NCBI GenBank assembly: GCA_030667105.1
Contig: DAOUWN010000075.1
Span: 1 to 8,147 of the forward strand
Length of the DNA: 8,147 bases
DNA from: Deltaproteobacteria bacterium
GTDB taxonomy: Bacteria; Desulfobacterota; Desulfobacteria; C00003060
Direction: 5' to 3'
Shown: piece after piece, positions 1 to 5,766 of the stretch
Layout of the letters: every line of letters begins with the position of its first letter
Position numbering within the stretch: position 1 is the stretch's first letter
The notes under the pieces: model-generated
Databases searched by the model: none
What the model saw: the letters and a program-made list of their open reading frames with translations, nothing else
Told to the model about the DNA's origin: nothing
Program-made: the position numbers and the translations under genes

Positions 1-137
1 AGATATCAGAAATCCTTTGCACTTTCCGCAGGTTGTCCCCTTTCTGTGAAGCTCCCTCATCTACAGTCCAAAATCCGCTGCAAATTCAGCTGGGCCAGCG
101 CCATCGAGGTAATCTATAAAGGGGGCCGGAGGAAAAG
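1..137. other. Upstream leader, no supported gene
   Basis: This is a short edge region. One rightward frame is open from the window edge to a TAA at 117-119 and could be the tail of a gene starting outside the window, but its composition looks unlike a conserved protein. The end of the stretch carries the GGAGG ribosome-binding site (128-132) of the methyltransferase gene. Confidence 0.4.
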
Positions 138-728
138 ATGTCGATTTGCATCTTGGGGTTTCTAATTTTGGCGGGGGTTTTGTTTACCTTCAAACTGTTA
201 TATGTGCTTGCAACAGCGGGGGTCCTTCCCATGACCCAGGGAGCACTGTTCACCTCTACCGCTTCCGTAAGAATTGAAGCGTTTTTGGATGCTGTGCCCA
301 TGAACCCCAATGAGGTGCTAGTGGACCTGGGGTGTGGGGACGGGAGGGTCCTTCGGGCGTCGCGAAGACGTTACGGGGTGAGGGCCTTGGGTTTTGAGGT
401 GAATGCCCTGGCCTATTGCATGGCTCGTGTCTTGAGCCTTGGGACGAGAGGCATTCAAGTTAAGTGGAAGAACTTTTGGTCCCAAAACCTCAGGGATGCT
501 GATATTGTTTTCTGTTACTTGTTTCCGGATGTCATGAAACGCCTGGGCATAAAATTGGAGGAAGAGCTTCGTCCTGGGGCTCGCGTTGTCTCGTGTAATT
601 TCTCTGTTCCAGGATGGGACCCGTTTGAAGTTGTATGCCCTGGCTCAACTTCTCATGGCGACCCCATCTATATTTATCGCTTGCCAGACTCCTGTCCAGG
701 GAAAGAAATCGGGAAGGTGACAAATTGA
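138..728 (+). CDS. Membrane-anchored class I SAM methyltransferase, FAM173/ATPSCKMT-like
   Basis: Predicted S-adenosylmethionine-dependent methyltransferase of 196 residues. Residues 2-27 form a hydrophobic segment that should anchor it in the inner membrane with the catalytic domain in the cytoplasm. SAM-binding motif I is at 61-71 (VDLGCGDGRV), the acidic residue at the end of strand 2 is E87, and a DADIVF strand lies at 121-126. The stretch PGARVVS...F.VPGW (147-160) and the overall layout (TM helix, pre-methyltransferase segment, motif I) resemble the eukaryotic FAM173 lysine methyltransferases, one of which (ATPSCKMT) modifies the ATP synthase c subunit. The substrate here is unknown and the FAM173 link is from remembered similarity. 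GGAGG at 128-132, five bases before ATG, supports the start. It appears to be transcribed alone. Confidence 0.85.
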   Translation: MSICILGFLILAGVLFTFKLLYVLATAGVLPMTQGALFTSTASVRIEAFLDAVPMNPNEVLVDLGCGDGRVLRASRRRYGVRALGFEVNALAYCMARVLSLGTRGIQVKWKNFWSQNLRDADIVFCYLFPDVMKRLGIKLEEELRPGARVVSCNFSVPGWDPFEVVCPGSTSHGDPIYIYRLPDSCPGKEIGKVTN

Positions 729-796
729 GAAAGTTCTTGCGAGTTCAGCTTTCTTGGTTTTCTAGGGGTTCGCGAAGGAATAAATTTACGTTTTCA

Positions 797-921
797 GGAG
801 TCGAGGCGCACGCATGGGAAGGCGCGAGGAGGGCGAATAGCAAGCTATTTAACCGACGAGTAACGCAGCCAGGCGGGATGGACCGGCGCATCAAAATGTG
901 AAGTTATTTTTGAGCGAGCCC
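797..921. repeat. Candidate dispersed intergenic repeat, reaching into the PilZ gene 3' end
   Basis: A GC-rich non-coding stretch contains a small hairpin, AATAGC-AA-GCTATT (836-849), followed by a segment of the type CGACGAGTAACGC...GGCGCATCAAAA and ending TTATTTTTGAGCGAGCCC. From memory, similar blocks recur between genes in Desulfobacterota genomes; this was not searched and only one copy is in the window. The last 18 bases would encode the final residues (GLAQK plus stop) of the leftward PilZ gene, so the element may have supplied that gene's present 3' end. The boundaries are approximate. It also accounts for most of the gap after the methyltransferase gene. Confidence 0.4.
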
Positions 922-1242
922 TAAGATCAACAAACCAACCAGATGGTGACCCTTGTATCGTCCCTGATCTTCCTTGGTGATGTGTTTAATCTCTGTTTTC
1001 AATTCTTCCGGGGGCACCGAGAAATCCGTCGTGTGATATTTCATGTTCAAGACCTTGCCAACCTCAAGGTCGTTCAAGATGGCCGAGTCTTCCCTTACCA
1101 GCAGACACATCCCCTTAGAAGACATATTCCAGATCTTGAACTGGTAAAGGTATCCCAATTCAGTGACCTTAAACTCCACGCTGTGATATTTCTCTAACTC
1201 GGTTCTGGGTTCGGATCTTTTTTCCTCTACGTTGGCTGTCAC
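904..1242 (-). CDS. PilZ-domain protein, probable c-di-GMP receptor
   Basis: A single small domain of 112 residues. It carries both halves of the PilZ cyclic-di-GMP signature: RSEPR (RxxxR, residues 9-13) near the N-terminus, and NMSSKG ((D/N)xSxxG, residues 39-44) after the next strand pair. Length and spacing are normal for a stand-alone PilZ protein, which usually acts as a cytoplasmic c-di-GMP-responsive adaptor for motility, exopolysaccharide or secretion. No partner gene is adjacent, so the target is unknown. The start is GTG at 1240-1242, preceded by AAAGGA; the nearby ATG (1247-1249) is in another frame. The gene is divergent from xth, with a plausible promoter at 1362-1389. The last residues overlap the candidate intergenic repeat. 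Confidence 0.85.
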   Translation of the reverse strand: MTANVEEKRSEPRTELEKYHSVEFKVTELGYLYQFKIWNMSSKGMCLLVREDSAILNDLEVGKVLNMKYHTTDFSVPPEELKTEIKHITKEDQGRYKGHHLVGLLILGLAQK

Positions 1243-1361
1243 TCTTCATCCTTTCAAAAGCACAAAACCCGGCCTCTCTTCGCGAGAAACAGGGTCTTTG
1301 GAGAATTAATGCATAGCTTCCTCTGCCCAAGGTTAACGTATTTCGATGACTTTTTTATTAA

Positions 1362-1389
1362 ACTATCATCAAATCAAATGGTTAGTCAA
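1362..1389 (-). promoter_or_regulatory. Candidate sigma70 promoter for the PilZ gene
   Basis: On the minus strand, TTGACT (-35, 1384-1389) and GATAGT (-10, 1362-1367) are separated by 16 bases in an AT-rich divergent intergenic region, about 120 bases before the PilZ GTG start. The match is 5/6 and 4/6 to consensus. This is a sequence match only; the leader would be long. The same region (1390-1436) must hold the xth promoter, for which I see only a weak TATATT at 1402-1407. Confidence 0.35.
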
Positions 1390-1436
1390 GGATATTTTGG
1401 ATATATTTTTTGAGTATGAGATGTTATAGGGGATGA

Positions 1437-2213
1437 ATGAAGATTGCCACATTCAACGCAAACGGGATACGGGCTCGACTTCCCATCATCCTGGAATGGC
1501 TAGACAAGGAATCTCCTGATGTCCTGTGTCTACAGGAGACCAAGGTGCAGGACGTCGATTTTCCGCGTGAGCCTATCGAGAACCTGGGTTACCATTGCGC
1601 CTTCCGGGGACAAAAGGCCTACAACGGTGTCGCCATTCTGAGCAAAAGGCCACCAGAAAAGGTGTCATTTGGGTTTGGCGATGGAGATGTCAGCGAAGAA
1701 CCCAGGTTGCTTGTGGCAACCATCAACAATATTCCCATTGTGAACACGTACGTCCCCCAAGGATATGCCCCGGAGTCTGAGAAATTCGGATACAAGCTCA
1801 AGTGGCTTCAGCGGTTAGGTGACTATTTTCTGGAACATTTTCAGCCCAATATCCCGCTCTTATGGGTGGGGGATATTAATGTGGCGCCAGAGCCCATAGA
1901 TGTGTACGATCCGGAAGGGCTTCTGGGACACGTAGGATTTCATCCCGACGAACACGAAGCCCTTTCAGCTCTCAAGGCATGGGGTTTTGTGGATGTGTTT
2001 CGCAGGCATGAGTCCGGGAGCAAGATGTATACGTTCTGGGACTACCGGATCCGAAACGCCGTGCGCCGAAACCTGGGATGGCGGCTGGATCACATCTTGG
2101 CCACGCCCCCACTCGCCCAAAAATCGACCCGTGCATGGATTGATATGGCGCCGAGATTGGCGCACAAGCCTTCAGATCACACGTTTGTGGTAGCTGAATT
2201 TGATGTTGGCTAG
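1437..2213 (+). CDS. xth: Exodeoxyribonuclease III (AP endonuclease, xth family)
   Basis: Base-excision-repair enzyme that cuts 5' of abasic sites and removes 3' blocking groups, with 3'-5' exonuclease activity on duplex DNA. The 258 residues span one complete endonuclease/exonuclease/phosphatase fold of usual length. All catalytic positions are present: N7 (NANGIR), E34 (LQETK, Mg2+ ligand), Y105 (NTYVPQG), D146 and N148 (GDINVAP), D218 (RLDHIL) and D247/H248 (SDHTFV). AGGGG (1428-1432) lies four bases before the ATG; an overlapping ATG at 1433 is out of frame. It is divergent from the PilZ gene and 67 bases ahead of the flavin/ArsC fusion gene, so co-transcription with the latter is possible. 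Identification is secure. Confidence 0.95.
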   Translation: MKIATFNANGIRARLPIILEWLDKESPDVLCLQETKVQDVDFPREPIENLGYHCAFRGQKAYNGVAILSKRPPEKVSFGFGDGDVSEEPRLLVATINNIPIVNTYVPQGYAPESEKFGYKLKWLQRLGDYFLEHFQPNIPLLWVGDINVAPEPIDVYDPEGLLGHVGFHPDEHEALSALKAWGFVDVFRRHESGSKMYTFWDYRIRNAVRRNLGWRLDHILATPPLAQKSTRAWIDMAPRLAHKPSDHTFVVAEFDVG

Positions 2214-2280
2214 TGCCCTGCCCCACCCAACGGCGCCCGTCATGGGCACGAGCGCTTTAACGGAACACGAAAGGGTGTAG

Positions 2281-3273
2281 ATGTTTGTTCTTGGATTACA
2301 AGGAAGTCCGCGTACTGAAGGAAATACGAGCATTTTGCTCTCAACGTTTCTTGCCGAGGCCGAAAGGCTTGGCGCACGCACACTCTGCATGGATGTGGCC
2401 CTCAAAGATATTTCACCGTGTCAGGAATGTGGCGTTTGCGAAAAAGAGGGCTTTTGTCCGATTGATGATGACATGCAGTCCATCTACCCCTTGCTTCGCC
2501 AGGCAGACATCATCGTCATGGCCACCCCGATATTCTTTTACGGCCCCACGGCCCAGATGAAAGCCCTTATTGATCGATCACAAGCCCTTTGGGCCAGAAG
2601 ATATGTGCACGGACTCATTGATCCGGGCGGCAAGTGGCGCCGTGGCTTTTTGCTGTCTTTGGGGGCCACAAAAGGAAAAAACCTCTTTGAATGTGTCAGT
2701 CTAACGGCCAAGTACTTCTTTGATGCGGTCGGGGCGAGCCTTGAGGGCGCTCTCACCTACAGGAAGATCGAAGGGCTGGGTGAAATAGCAAACCACCCCA
2801 CAGCCTTGTCAGATGCGAAGAAGGAGGCGGGAGCGCTTGTAGCCAGCCGTATTAACAGAAAAAAGATCCTTTTTGTCTGCACGGAAAATGCCTGCCGCAG
2901 CCAGATGGCAAGCGCCTTTGCCCAGTATCATGCCGGGGACAGGGTTGAGGCGAAAAGCGCGGGGAGCGCGCCTGCGCAAGAGGTCAATCCCCTCATGGAG
3001 GAGGTCATGAGAGAAAAGGGCATGGACATGGCCTTTCGCAAGCCAAAATCCATTGAGGAATCCACCCGCTATTGGCAACCGGAGATGATCATATACATGG
3101 GCTGCAAAGATGCGTGCCCCATCTTTCCCGGAGTCCCGGAGCAGGACTGGAACCAGCCGGATCCTTCAGGAAAATCGATAGACTTCATGCGGCAGGTCAG
3201 AGATGATATTGAAAAGAGAGTAGAGGTGCTCATAACTGAGACTGCACCGGATGTCTCGGGAACGCGTGTTTAG
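2281..3273 (+). CDS. Isf-type flavoprotein fused to thioredoxin-type arsenate reductase (ArsC)
   Basis: A two-domain protein of 330 residues. Residues 1-190 form a flavodoxin-like NAD(P)H/FMN domain: a GSPRTEGNT phosphate loop (8-16), TPIFFYGPTAQMK (82-94), and the cluster C47-x2-C50-x2-C53-x5-C59. That spacing is the compact [4Fe-4S] motif of archaeal iron-sulfur flavoprotein Isf, though many related flavin reductases have similar cysteines. Residues 194-320 form a low-molecular-weight-phosphatase fold of arsenate-reductase type: CTENACRSQMA (200-210; nucleophile C200, R206), a second cysteine pair C275/C279 (MGCKDACP) suited to a disulfide relay, and the DP loop at D294. Inferred role: reduction of arsenate or a similar oxyanion, with the flavin/Fe-S part possibly supplying electrons. 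No ars genes are nearby. GAAAGGG (2269-2275) lies five bases before the ATG. Confidence 0.88.
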   Translation: MFVLGLQGSPRTEGNTSILLSTFLAEAERLGARTLCMDVALKDISPCQECGVCEKEGFCPIDDDMQSIYPLLRQADIIVMATPIFFYGPTAQMKALIDRSQALWARRYVHGLIDPGGKWRRGFLLSLGATKGKNLFECVSLTAKYFFDAVGASLEGALTYRKIEGLGEIANHPTALSDAKKEAGALVASRINRKKILFVCTENACRSQMASAFAQYHAGDRVEAKSAGSAPAQEVNPLMEEVMREKGMDMAFRKPKSIEESTRYWQPEMIIYMGCKDACPIFPGVPEQDWNQPDPSGKSIDFMRQVRDDIEKRVEVLITETAPDVSGTRV

Positions 3274-3276
3274 AGT

Positions 3277-3297
3277 GCCGCCAATTAGGTGGTTTTT
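3277..3297 (+). terminator. Probable Rho-independent terminator of the flavin/ArsC gene
   Basis: Starting four bases after the stop codon, CCGCC-AATTA-GGTGG forms a five-pair stem with one G-U wobble and a five-base loop. The flanking G/T can add another wobble pair, and five T's follow (3293-3297). It is short but well placed. Confidence 0.5.
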
Positions 3298-3394
3298 GCG
3301 ATATCATCATTTCTTGCCACAGGAGACAAACAGGCTCAAAGTAGCTTCAAGGGCGATCAGCTTGCAGCCCGTTCTCTGTAACAGTATTAATTTC

Positions 3395-3423
3395 TTGACA
3401 AAAGGGATGGGCTAGGTTAAATT
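3395..3423 (+). promoter_or_regulatory. Sigma70-like promoter for the IHF-alpha gene
   Basis: A perfect TTGACA (-35, 3395-3400) is followed, after a 17-base spacer, by TAAATT (-10, 3418-3423). It lies about 65 bases before the IHF-alpha ATG and downstream of the terminator of the preceding gene, so that gene seems independently transcribed. No operator repeat is evident between promoter and start. Confidence 0.6.
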
Positions 3424-3488
3424 GTAAAAATTAGGTTAGAGATTGACGTTCAATAACTGAAACCCAAATTGCATAGGAGTGACGAGTA

Positions 3489-3776
3489 ATGGCCCTTACG
3501 AAAGAAGACATTGTGAACTCGATTTACAACGAACTTGAGATCCCCAAAAAAAGGTCCGCTGAAGTGGTCGAATCCCTGTTGGAGATCATCAAGAAAACGC
3601 TCAGCAATGGCGAAGACATCTTGATCAGCGGGTTCGGAAAATTCTGCGTCAAGAGCAAGAAAGAGCGGAGAGGCAGGAATCCTGCCACTGGCGAGCATTT
3701 GATGCTGCGATCGAGACGGGTGGTGACATTTAGGTGCTCCGGCGTTTTAAGGGATAAGGTGAACGCTAGCGGTTAG
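3489..3776 (+). CDS. ihfA: Integration host factor alpha-type DNA-bending protein
   Basis: A histone-like HU/IHF family protein of 95 residues, the usual length. N-terminal helices (MALTKEDIVN..., 1-40) form the dimer body, ISGFGKF (46-52) the conserved turn, and RGRNPATGE (61-69) the tip of the DNA-binding arm with the intercalating proline P65. RRVVTF (76-81) then follows. The opening MALTK and the arm sequence resemble IHF-alpha more than HU. IHF-alpha normally pairs with IHF-beta to bend DNA sharply in promoters, recombination sites and origins; the beta gene is not here, and homodimer function cannot be excluded. AGGAG (3475-3479) sits nine bases before the ATG. The gene converges on nfo, 27 bases apart, with no clear terminator between them. 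Confidence 0.88.
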   Translation: MALTKEDIVNSIYNELEIPKKRSAEVVESLLEIIKKTLSNGEDILISGFGKFCVKSKKERRGRNPATGEHLMLRSRRVVTFRCSGVLRDKVNASG

Positions 3777-3803
3777 ATCCCCTGCTGCGATTCCGGAGTT
3801 AAT

Positions 3804-4700
3804 TCAATTTGAGACAACGGCTCGGAGCCGATCCAGGTTCAGGCGATCGTGGTCCGTCAAGCCGTTTTTTTTCGGTGTTTCAAGGATCTTGGGAATGGCC
3901 TTTAGCCTGGGGTCGTTCATGATGAACCGGAAGGCGTTTATGCCGATGGCTCCTTCTCCGATGTGTTCGTGTCGGTCGACCCCGCTCCCAAGCCCATTCT
4001 TAGAGTCATTAACATGAATAACGCGTAGAAGCTTAAGGCCTATGACTTCGTCAAAGTCCCTCATAGTTTGTTCATAGGTGTTCTTTTTACGTAAATCATA
4101 GCCTGCCGCGAACACGTGGCATGTGTCAAAACATAATCCCACCATATCTTTTCCTTCTATCATATGATAAATGGCGGCCAACTGCTCGAACTTGCAGCCA
4201 AGGTTTGATCCCTGGCCGGCCGTGGTTTCAAGGAGAAGCCTGCAGCCGGCCTCAGGAACTTTGTCAAGTGCCCTGTTGATGCATTGTGCAATTCGCCGCA
4301 ACCCCTTTTCCTCCCCGGTCCCCATGTGGGCGCCCGGGTGGATGATGACATAGGGTATGCCGAGTTGAGATGACCGCATGATCTCGTGCTGAAGCGCCTC
4401 TTGGGACCTTTCATATTTGTTGCGATCAGGGGAGGCCGGATTGATCAAATAGGCAGCATGGGAGCAGATGGACTTTACCCCGCTCTTCTTCCTTGCAAAA
4501 TCGAACTGTTGAACATCTTGAGCAGAGAGCCGTCGCTCCTCCCAGGTAGTAGGGTTTTTCGTGAACATCTGCAAGGCCGTGCACCCGTATTCAGAGGCAG
4601 TTAGCACGGCATTGTGCAGGCCGCCTGCTATGGAAAAATGGGCGCCAAGAAGGAGCCCTTCGGGTTTCTTTATGAGATGCATGTCTTTGCCTGGTGTCAT
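3804..4700 (-). CDS. nfo: Endonuclease IV (zinc-dependent AP endonuclease)
   Basis: Base-excision-repair enzyme that incises 5' to abasic sites and certain oxidised bases using a trinuclear zinc centre. A full-length TIM-barrel protein of 298 residues. All nine zinc ligands known from the E. coli enzyme are present in order: H81, H121, E158, D192, H195, H229, D242, H244 and E274. Family signatures HPGAHMG (121-127), CFDTCHVFAAG (190-200), HVNDSK (229-234) and DRHEHIGEG (242-250) are clear. ATG at 4698-4700 has no good ribosome-binding site; M7 (ATG at 4680-4682), preceded by AGG seven bases upstream and nearer the usual family start, may be the real one (292 residues). A perfect inverted repeat lies 24-51 bases upstream. 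Confidence 0.95.
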   Translation of the reverse strand: MTPGKDMHLIKKPEGLLLGAHFSIAGGLHNAVLTASEYGCTALQMFTKNPTTWEERRLSAQDVQQFDFARKKSGVKSICSHAAYLINPASPDRNKYERSQEALQHEIMRSSQLGIPYVIIHPGAHMGTGEEKGLRRIAQCINRALDKVPEAGCRLLLETTAGQGSNLGCKFEQLAAIYHMIEGKDMVGLCFDTCHVFAAGYDLRKKNTYEQTMRDFDEVIGLKLLRVIHVNDSKNGLGSGVDRHEHIGEGAIGINAFRFIMNDPRLKAIPKILETPKKNGLTDHDRLNLDRLRAVVSN

Positions 4701-4723
4701 AAGGCCGGGTTACCGTGGCTATC

Positions 4724-4751
4724 TCGAAAATGGCGTGGGAGCCATTTTCGA
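4724..4751. repeat. Perfect 11-bp inverted repeat upstream of nfo
   Basis: TCGAAAATGGC, a six-base spacer (GTGGGA) and GCCATTTTCGA form an exact inverted repeat ending 24 bases before the nfo ATG. There is no T-run on either side, so it is not a standard terminator. It could be an operator or a hairpin in the nfo leader, or one end of a decayed small mobile element. Its TCGAAAA core recurs in neighbouring repeats. Confidence 0.7.
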
Positions 4752-4843
4752 TGGGGCGCTTTCGACAAAATCACCGAAATTGGGGCTTAAGACAAGCTCT
4801 TTCTGTTGGACTTTGATGTCAATGAAGGCTCCATGTGGGGGGA

Positions 4844-4964
4844 TTTTCGACAATCAGTCGGTGGGGAACTAAAGGGGCTGCTCTAACCCATCGCTATTAT
4901 GCCATTATTTGTGTGTCGCAACGAGGAGGCAAAAAAAAGTCGAAAACCCGTTTTCGACAATCTG
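4844..4964 (-). repeat. Two copies of a 12-base GATTGTCGAAAA repeat
   Basis: On the minus strand GATTGTCGAAAA occurs exactly at 4951-4962 and at 4844-4855, with matching flanks (CAGATT and CTGATT). A variant, GATTTTGTCGAAA, lies at 4760-4772. The right-hand copy forms the 5' arm of the terminator hairpin; the left copies lack the hairpin partner. The spacing (about 107 and 85 bases) is not tandem. Purpose unknown: repeated protein sites or remnants of a small element. Confidence 0.55.
4931..4958 (-). terminator. Rho-independent terminator of hicB-hicA-TPR
   Basis: Read leftward, GTCGAAAAC and GTTTTCGAC (4939-4958) form a perfect stem, realistically eight pairs with a CGGG loop, followed directly by eight T's (4931-4938). 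It lies about 80 bases after the TPR stop codon and is in the right orientation for the three-gene unit. Confidence 0.8.
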
Positions 4965-5040
4965 TTCTAATCAGCAACCTTTTGAATTGACAGAGTTTTC
5001 CACAGCAGGCACGCTCGCATACTCGAAAAACCCCAGTGAT

Positions 5041-5520
5041 TCATTCTGTTTCCGATTTCTCATAATCTGCATTCTGGGCTATAGCACTTTCTAAAAGAGA
5101 TTTCCCCTTCTCGAAGCATCGCTGAGCAATTTCCTTTCTTAGATCCGGTTGGTATTTTATGGCCATTTCAAACAACCGAACGGCTTTTGCCTGCTGACCC
5201 TTTTCCAAGGAATCAAAGCCCGCTTTCTTACATCTTTGAGCGATCATTGCCTTGTAGTCAGGGTTGAAGGCCACAGCGCTGGAAAATCTTTCATCCGCTC
5301 CGCTGTAATTTCCGGTATGAAAATAGCAGAGGCCAAGCTGAAAGTGTGCCTCTGCATCAGTCGGCTTGTCATTTATCCTCTTATCCAACAGCTCGATAGC
5401 TTTCGGATACATCCCTGCTTTCATAAATTCTTTGGCCTTGTCGACGTCGCTGTTCCAAAAAGCGTGGGATGGAAAGGCAAACAAAACGAGTGCCACCGTC
5501 AACAACAGATGTCTTTTCAT
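5041..5520 (-). CDS. Secreted tetratricopeptide-repeat protein
   Basis: A protein of 159 residues with a clear Sec signal peptide: charged start (MKRH), hydrophobic core 5-16, and a cleavage site PSHA/FW after residue 20. It therefore acts in the periplasm or on the envelope. The mature part holds about three TPR units: 24-53 (AKEFMKAGMYPKAIELL), 54-87 (AEAHFQLGLCYFHTGNYSGA) and roughly 88-125 (GFDSLEKGQQAKAVRLFEMA), then a helical tail. TPRs bind partner proteins, so this is probably a scaffold; no enzymatic residues are seen. Similar small TPR proteins are common in deltaproteobacteria (from memory). AAGGAGG (5531-5537) precedes the ATG by ten bases and overlaps the hicA stop codon, implying co-transcription with hicBA. 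The terminator at 4931-4958 follows. Confidence 0.85.
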   Translation of the reverse strand: MKRHLLLTVALVLFAFPSHAFWNSDVDKAKEFMKAGMYPKAIELLDKRINDKPTDAEAHFQLGLCYFHTGNYSGADERFSSAVAFNPDYKAMIAQRCKKAGFDSLEKGQQAKAVRLFEMAIKYQPDLRKEIAQRCFEKGKSLLESAIAQNADYEKSETE

Positions 5521-5535
5521 TTTCTGCTTTCCTCC

Positions 5536-5766
5536 TTATCTTTGCTCTAATAATTTCTCTACGGTCAAACCAATATCTCTTGCTATCTCTTTCAATAATA
5601 TTGGCGATATGTCTCTTCCTTGATGAACAGGAACTGTCGTACGCCTTCCATCTTCATGGCGGTATTGCTTGTGAGAACCTTTTTGACGTACCTCTGTGAA
5701 CCCTAATTTTTCAAGAACAGATATGACTTCACGAGGCTTTAAGACAGGAAGCTTTCCCACTATCAA
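5536..5766 (-). CDS. hicA: HicA-family toxin (mRNA interferase)
   Basis: Toxin of a type II toxin-antitoxin system, 76 residues. HicA proteins have a double-stranded-RNA-binding-like fold and cut mRNA when free of HicB. The family core is evident: LPVLKPREVISVLEKLGF (6-23), then the GSH motif with the catalytic histidine H32, strand residues QYRHEDGRRTTVPVH (34-48), and DISPILLKEIARDIGL (52-67). All features expected of an active toxin remain. The first codon used here is TTG (5764-5766), overlapping the hicB TGA by four bases; GTG at 5758-5760 is an alternative two codons in. Neither has a ribosome-binding site, so translation is probably coupled to hicB. Its stop abuts the TPR gene's ribosome-binding site. 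Confidence 0.9.
   Translation of the reverse strand: MIVGKLPVLKPREVISVLEKLGFTEVRQKGSHKQYRHEDGRRTTVPVHQGRDISPILLKEIARDIGLTVEKLLEQR

Larger units (their letters stand above)
4701..5040. other. 340-base gene-free region with clustered repeats
   Basis: No convincing gene. Going leftward, the region holds the terminator of the hicBA-TPR unit (4931-4958), copies of a GATTGTCGAAAA-like motif (minus strand: 4951-4962, 4844-4855, and a variant at 4760-4772), and a perfect inverted repeat next to nfo (4724-4751). A minus-strand TTGACA (4817-4822) could be an nfo -35 box, but the matching -10 is poor. Rightward reading frames across it have no ribosome-binding site and read through nfo antisense, so I do not call them. 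Confidence 0.6.

Noticed and set aside
635..901. Rightward frame overlapping the methyltransferase end and the intergenic repeat
   Set aside because: No ribosome-binding site, odd composition, and it runs through the candidate repeat.
943..1197. Rightward frame antisense to the PilZ gene
   Set aside because: Mirror of a gene with clear PilZ motifs; no own signals.
2213..2249. GTGCCC/GGGCAC inverted repeat after xth
   Set aside because: The 25-base loop and lack of a T-run make a terminator unconvincing.
3818..3830. CGGCT-CGG-AGCCG hairpin as a terminator for ihfA or nfo
   Set aside because: It lies inside the nfo coding end and has no T-run on either strand.
4561..4872. Rightward frame covering the nfo 5' end and the repeat region
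   Set aside because: Half is antisense to a securely identified gene; no ribosome-binding site and no recognised domain.
4993..5006. TTTTCCACA, resembling a DnaA box
   Set aside because: One mismatched copy only, with no cluster or AT-rich unwinding region of an origin.
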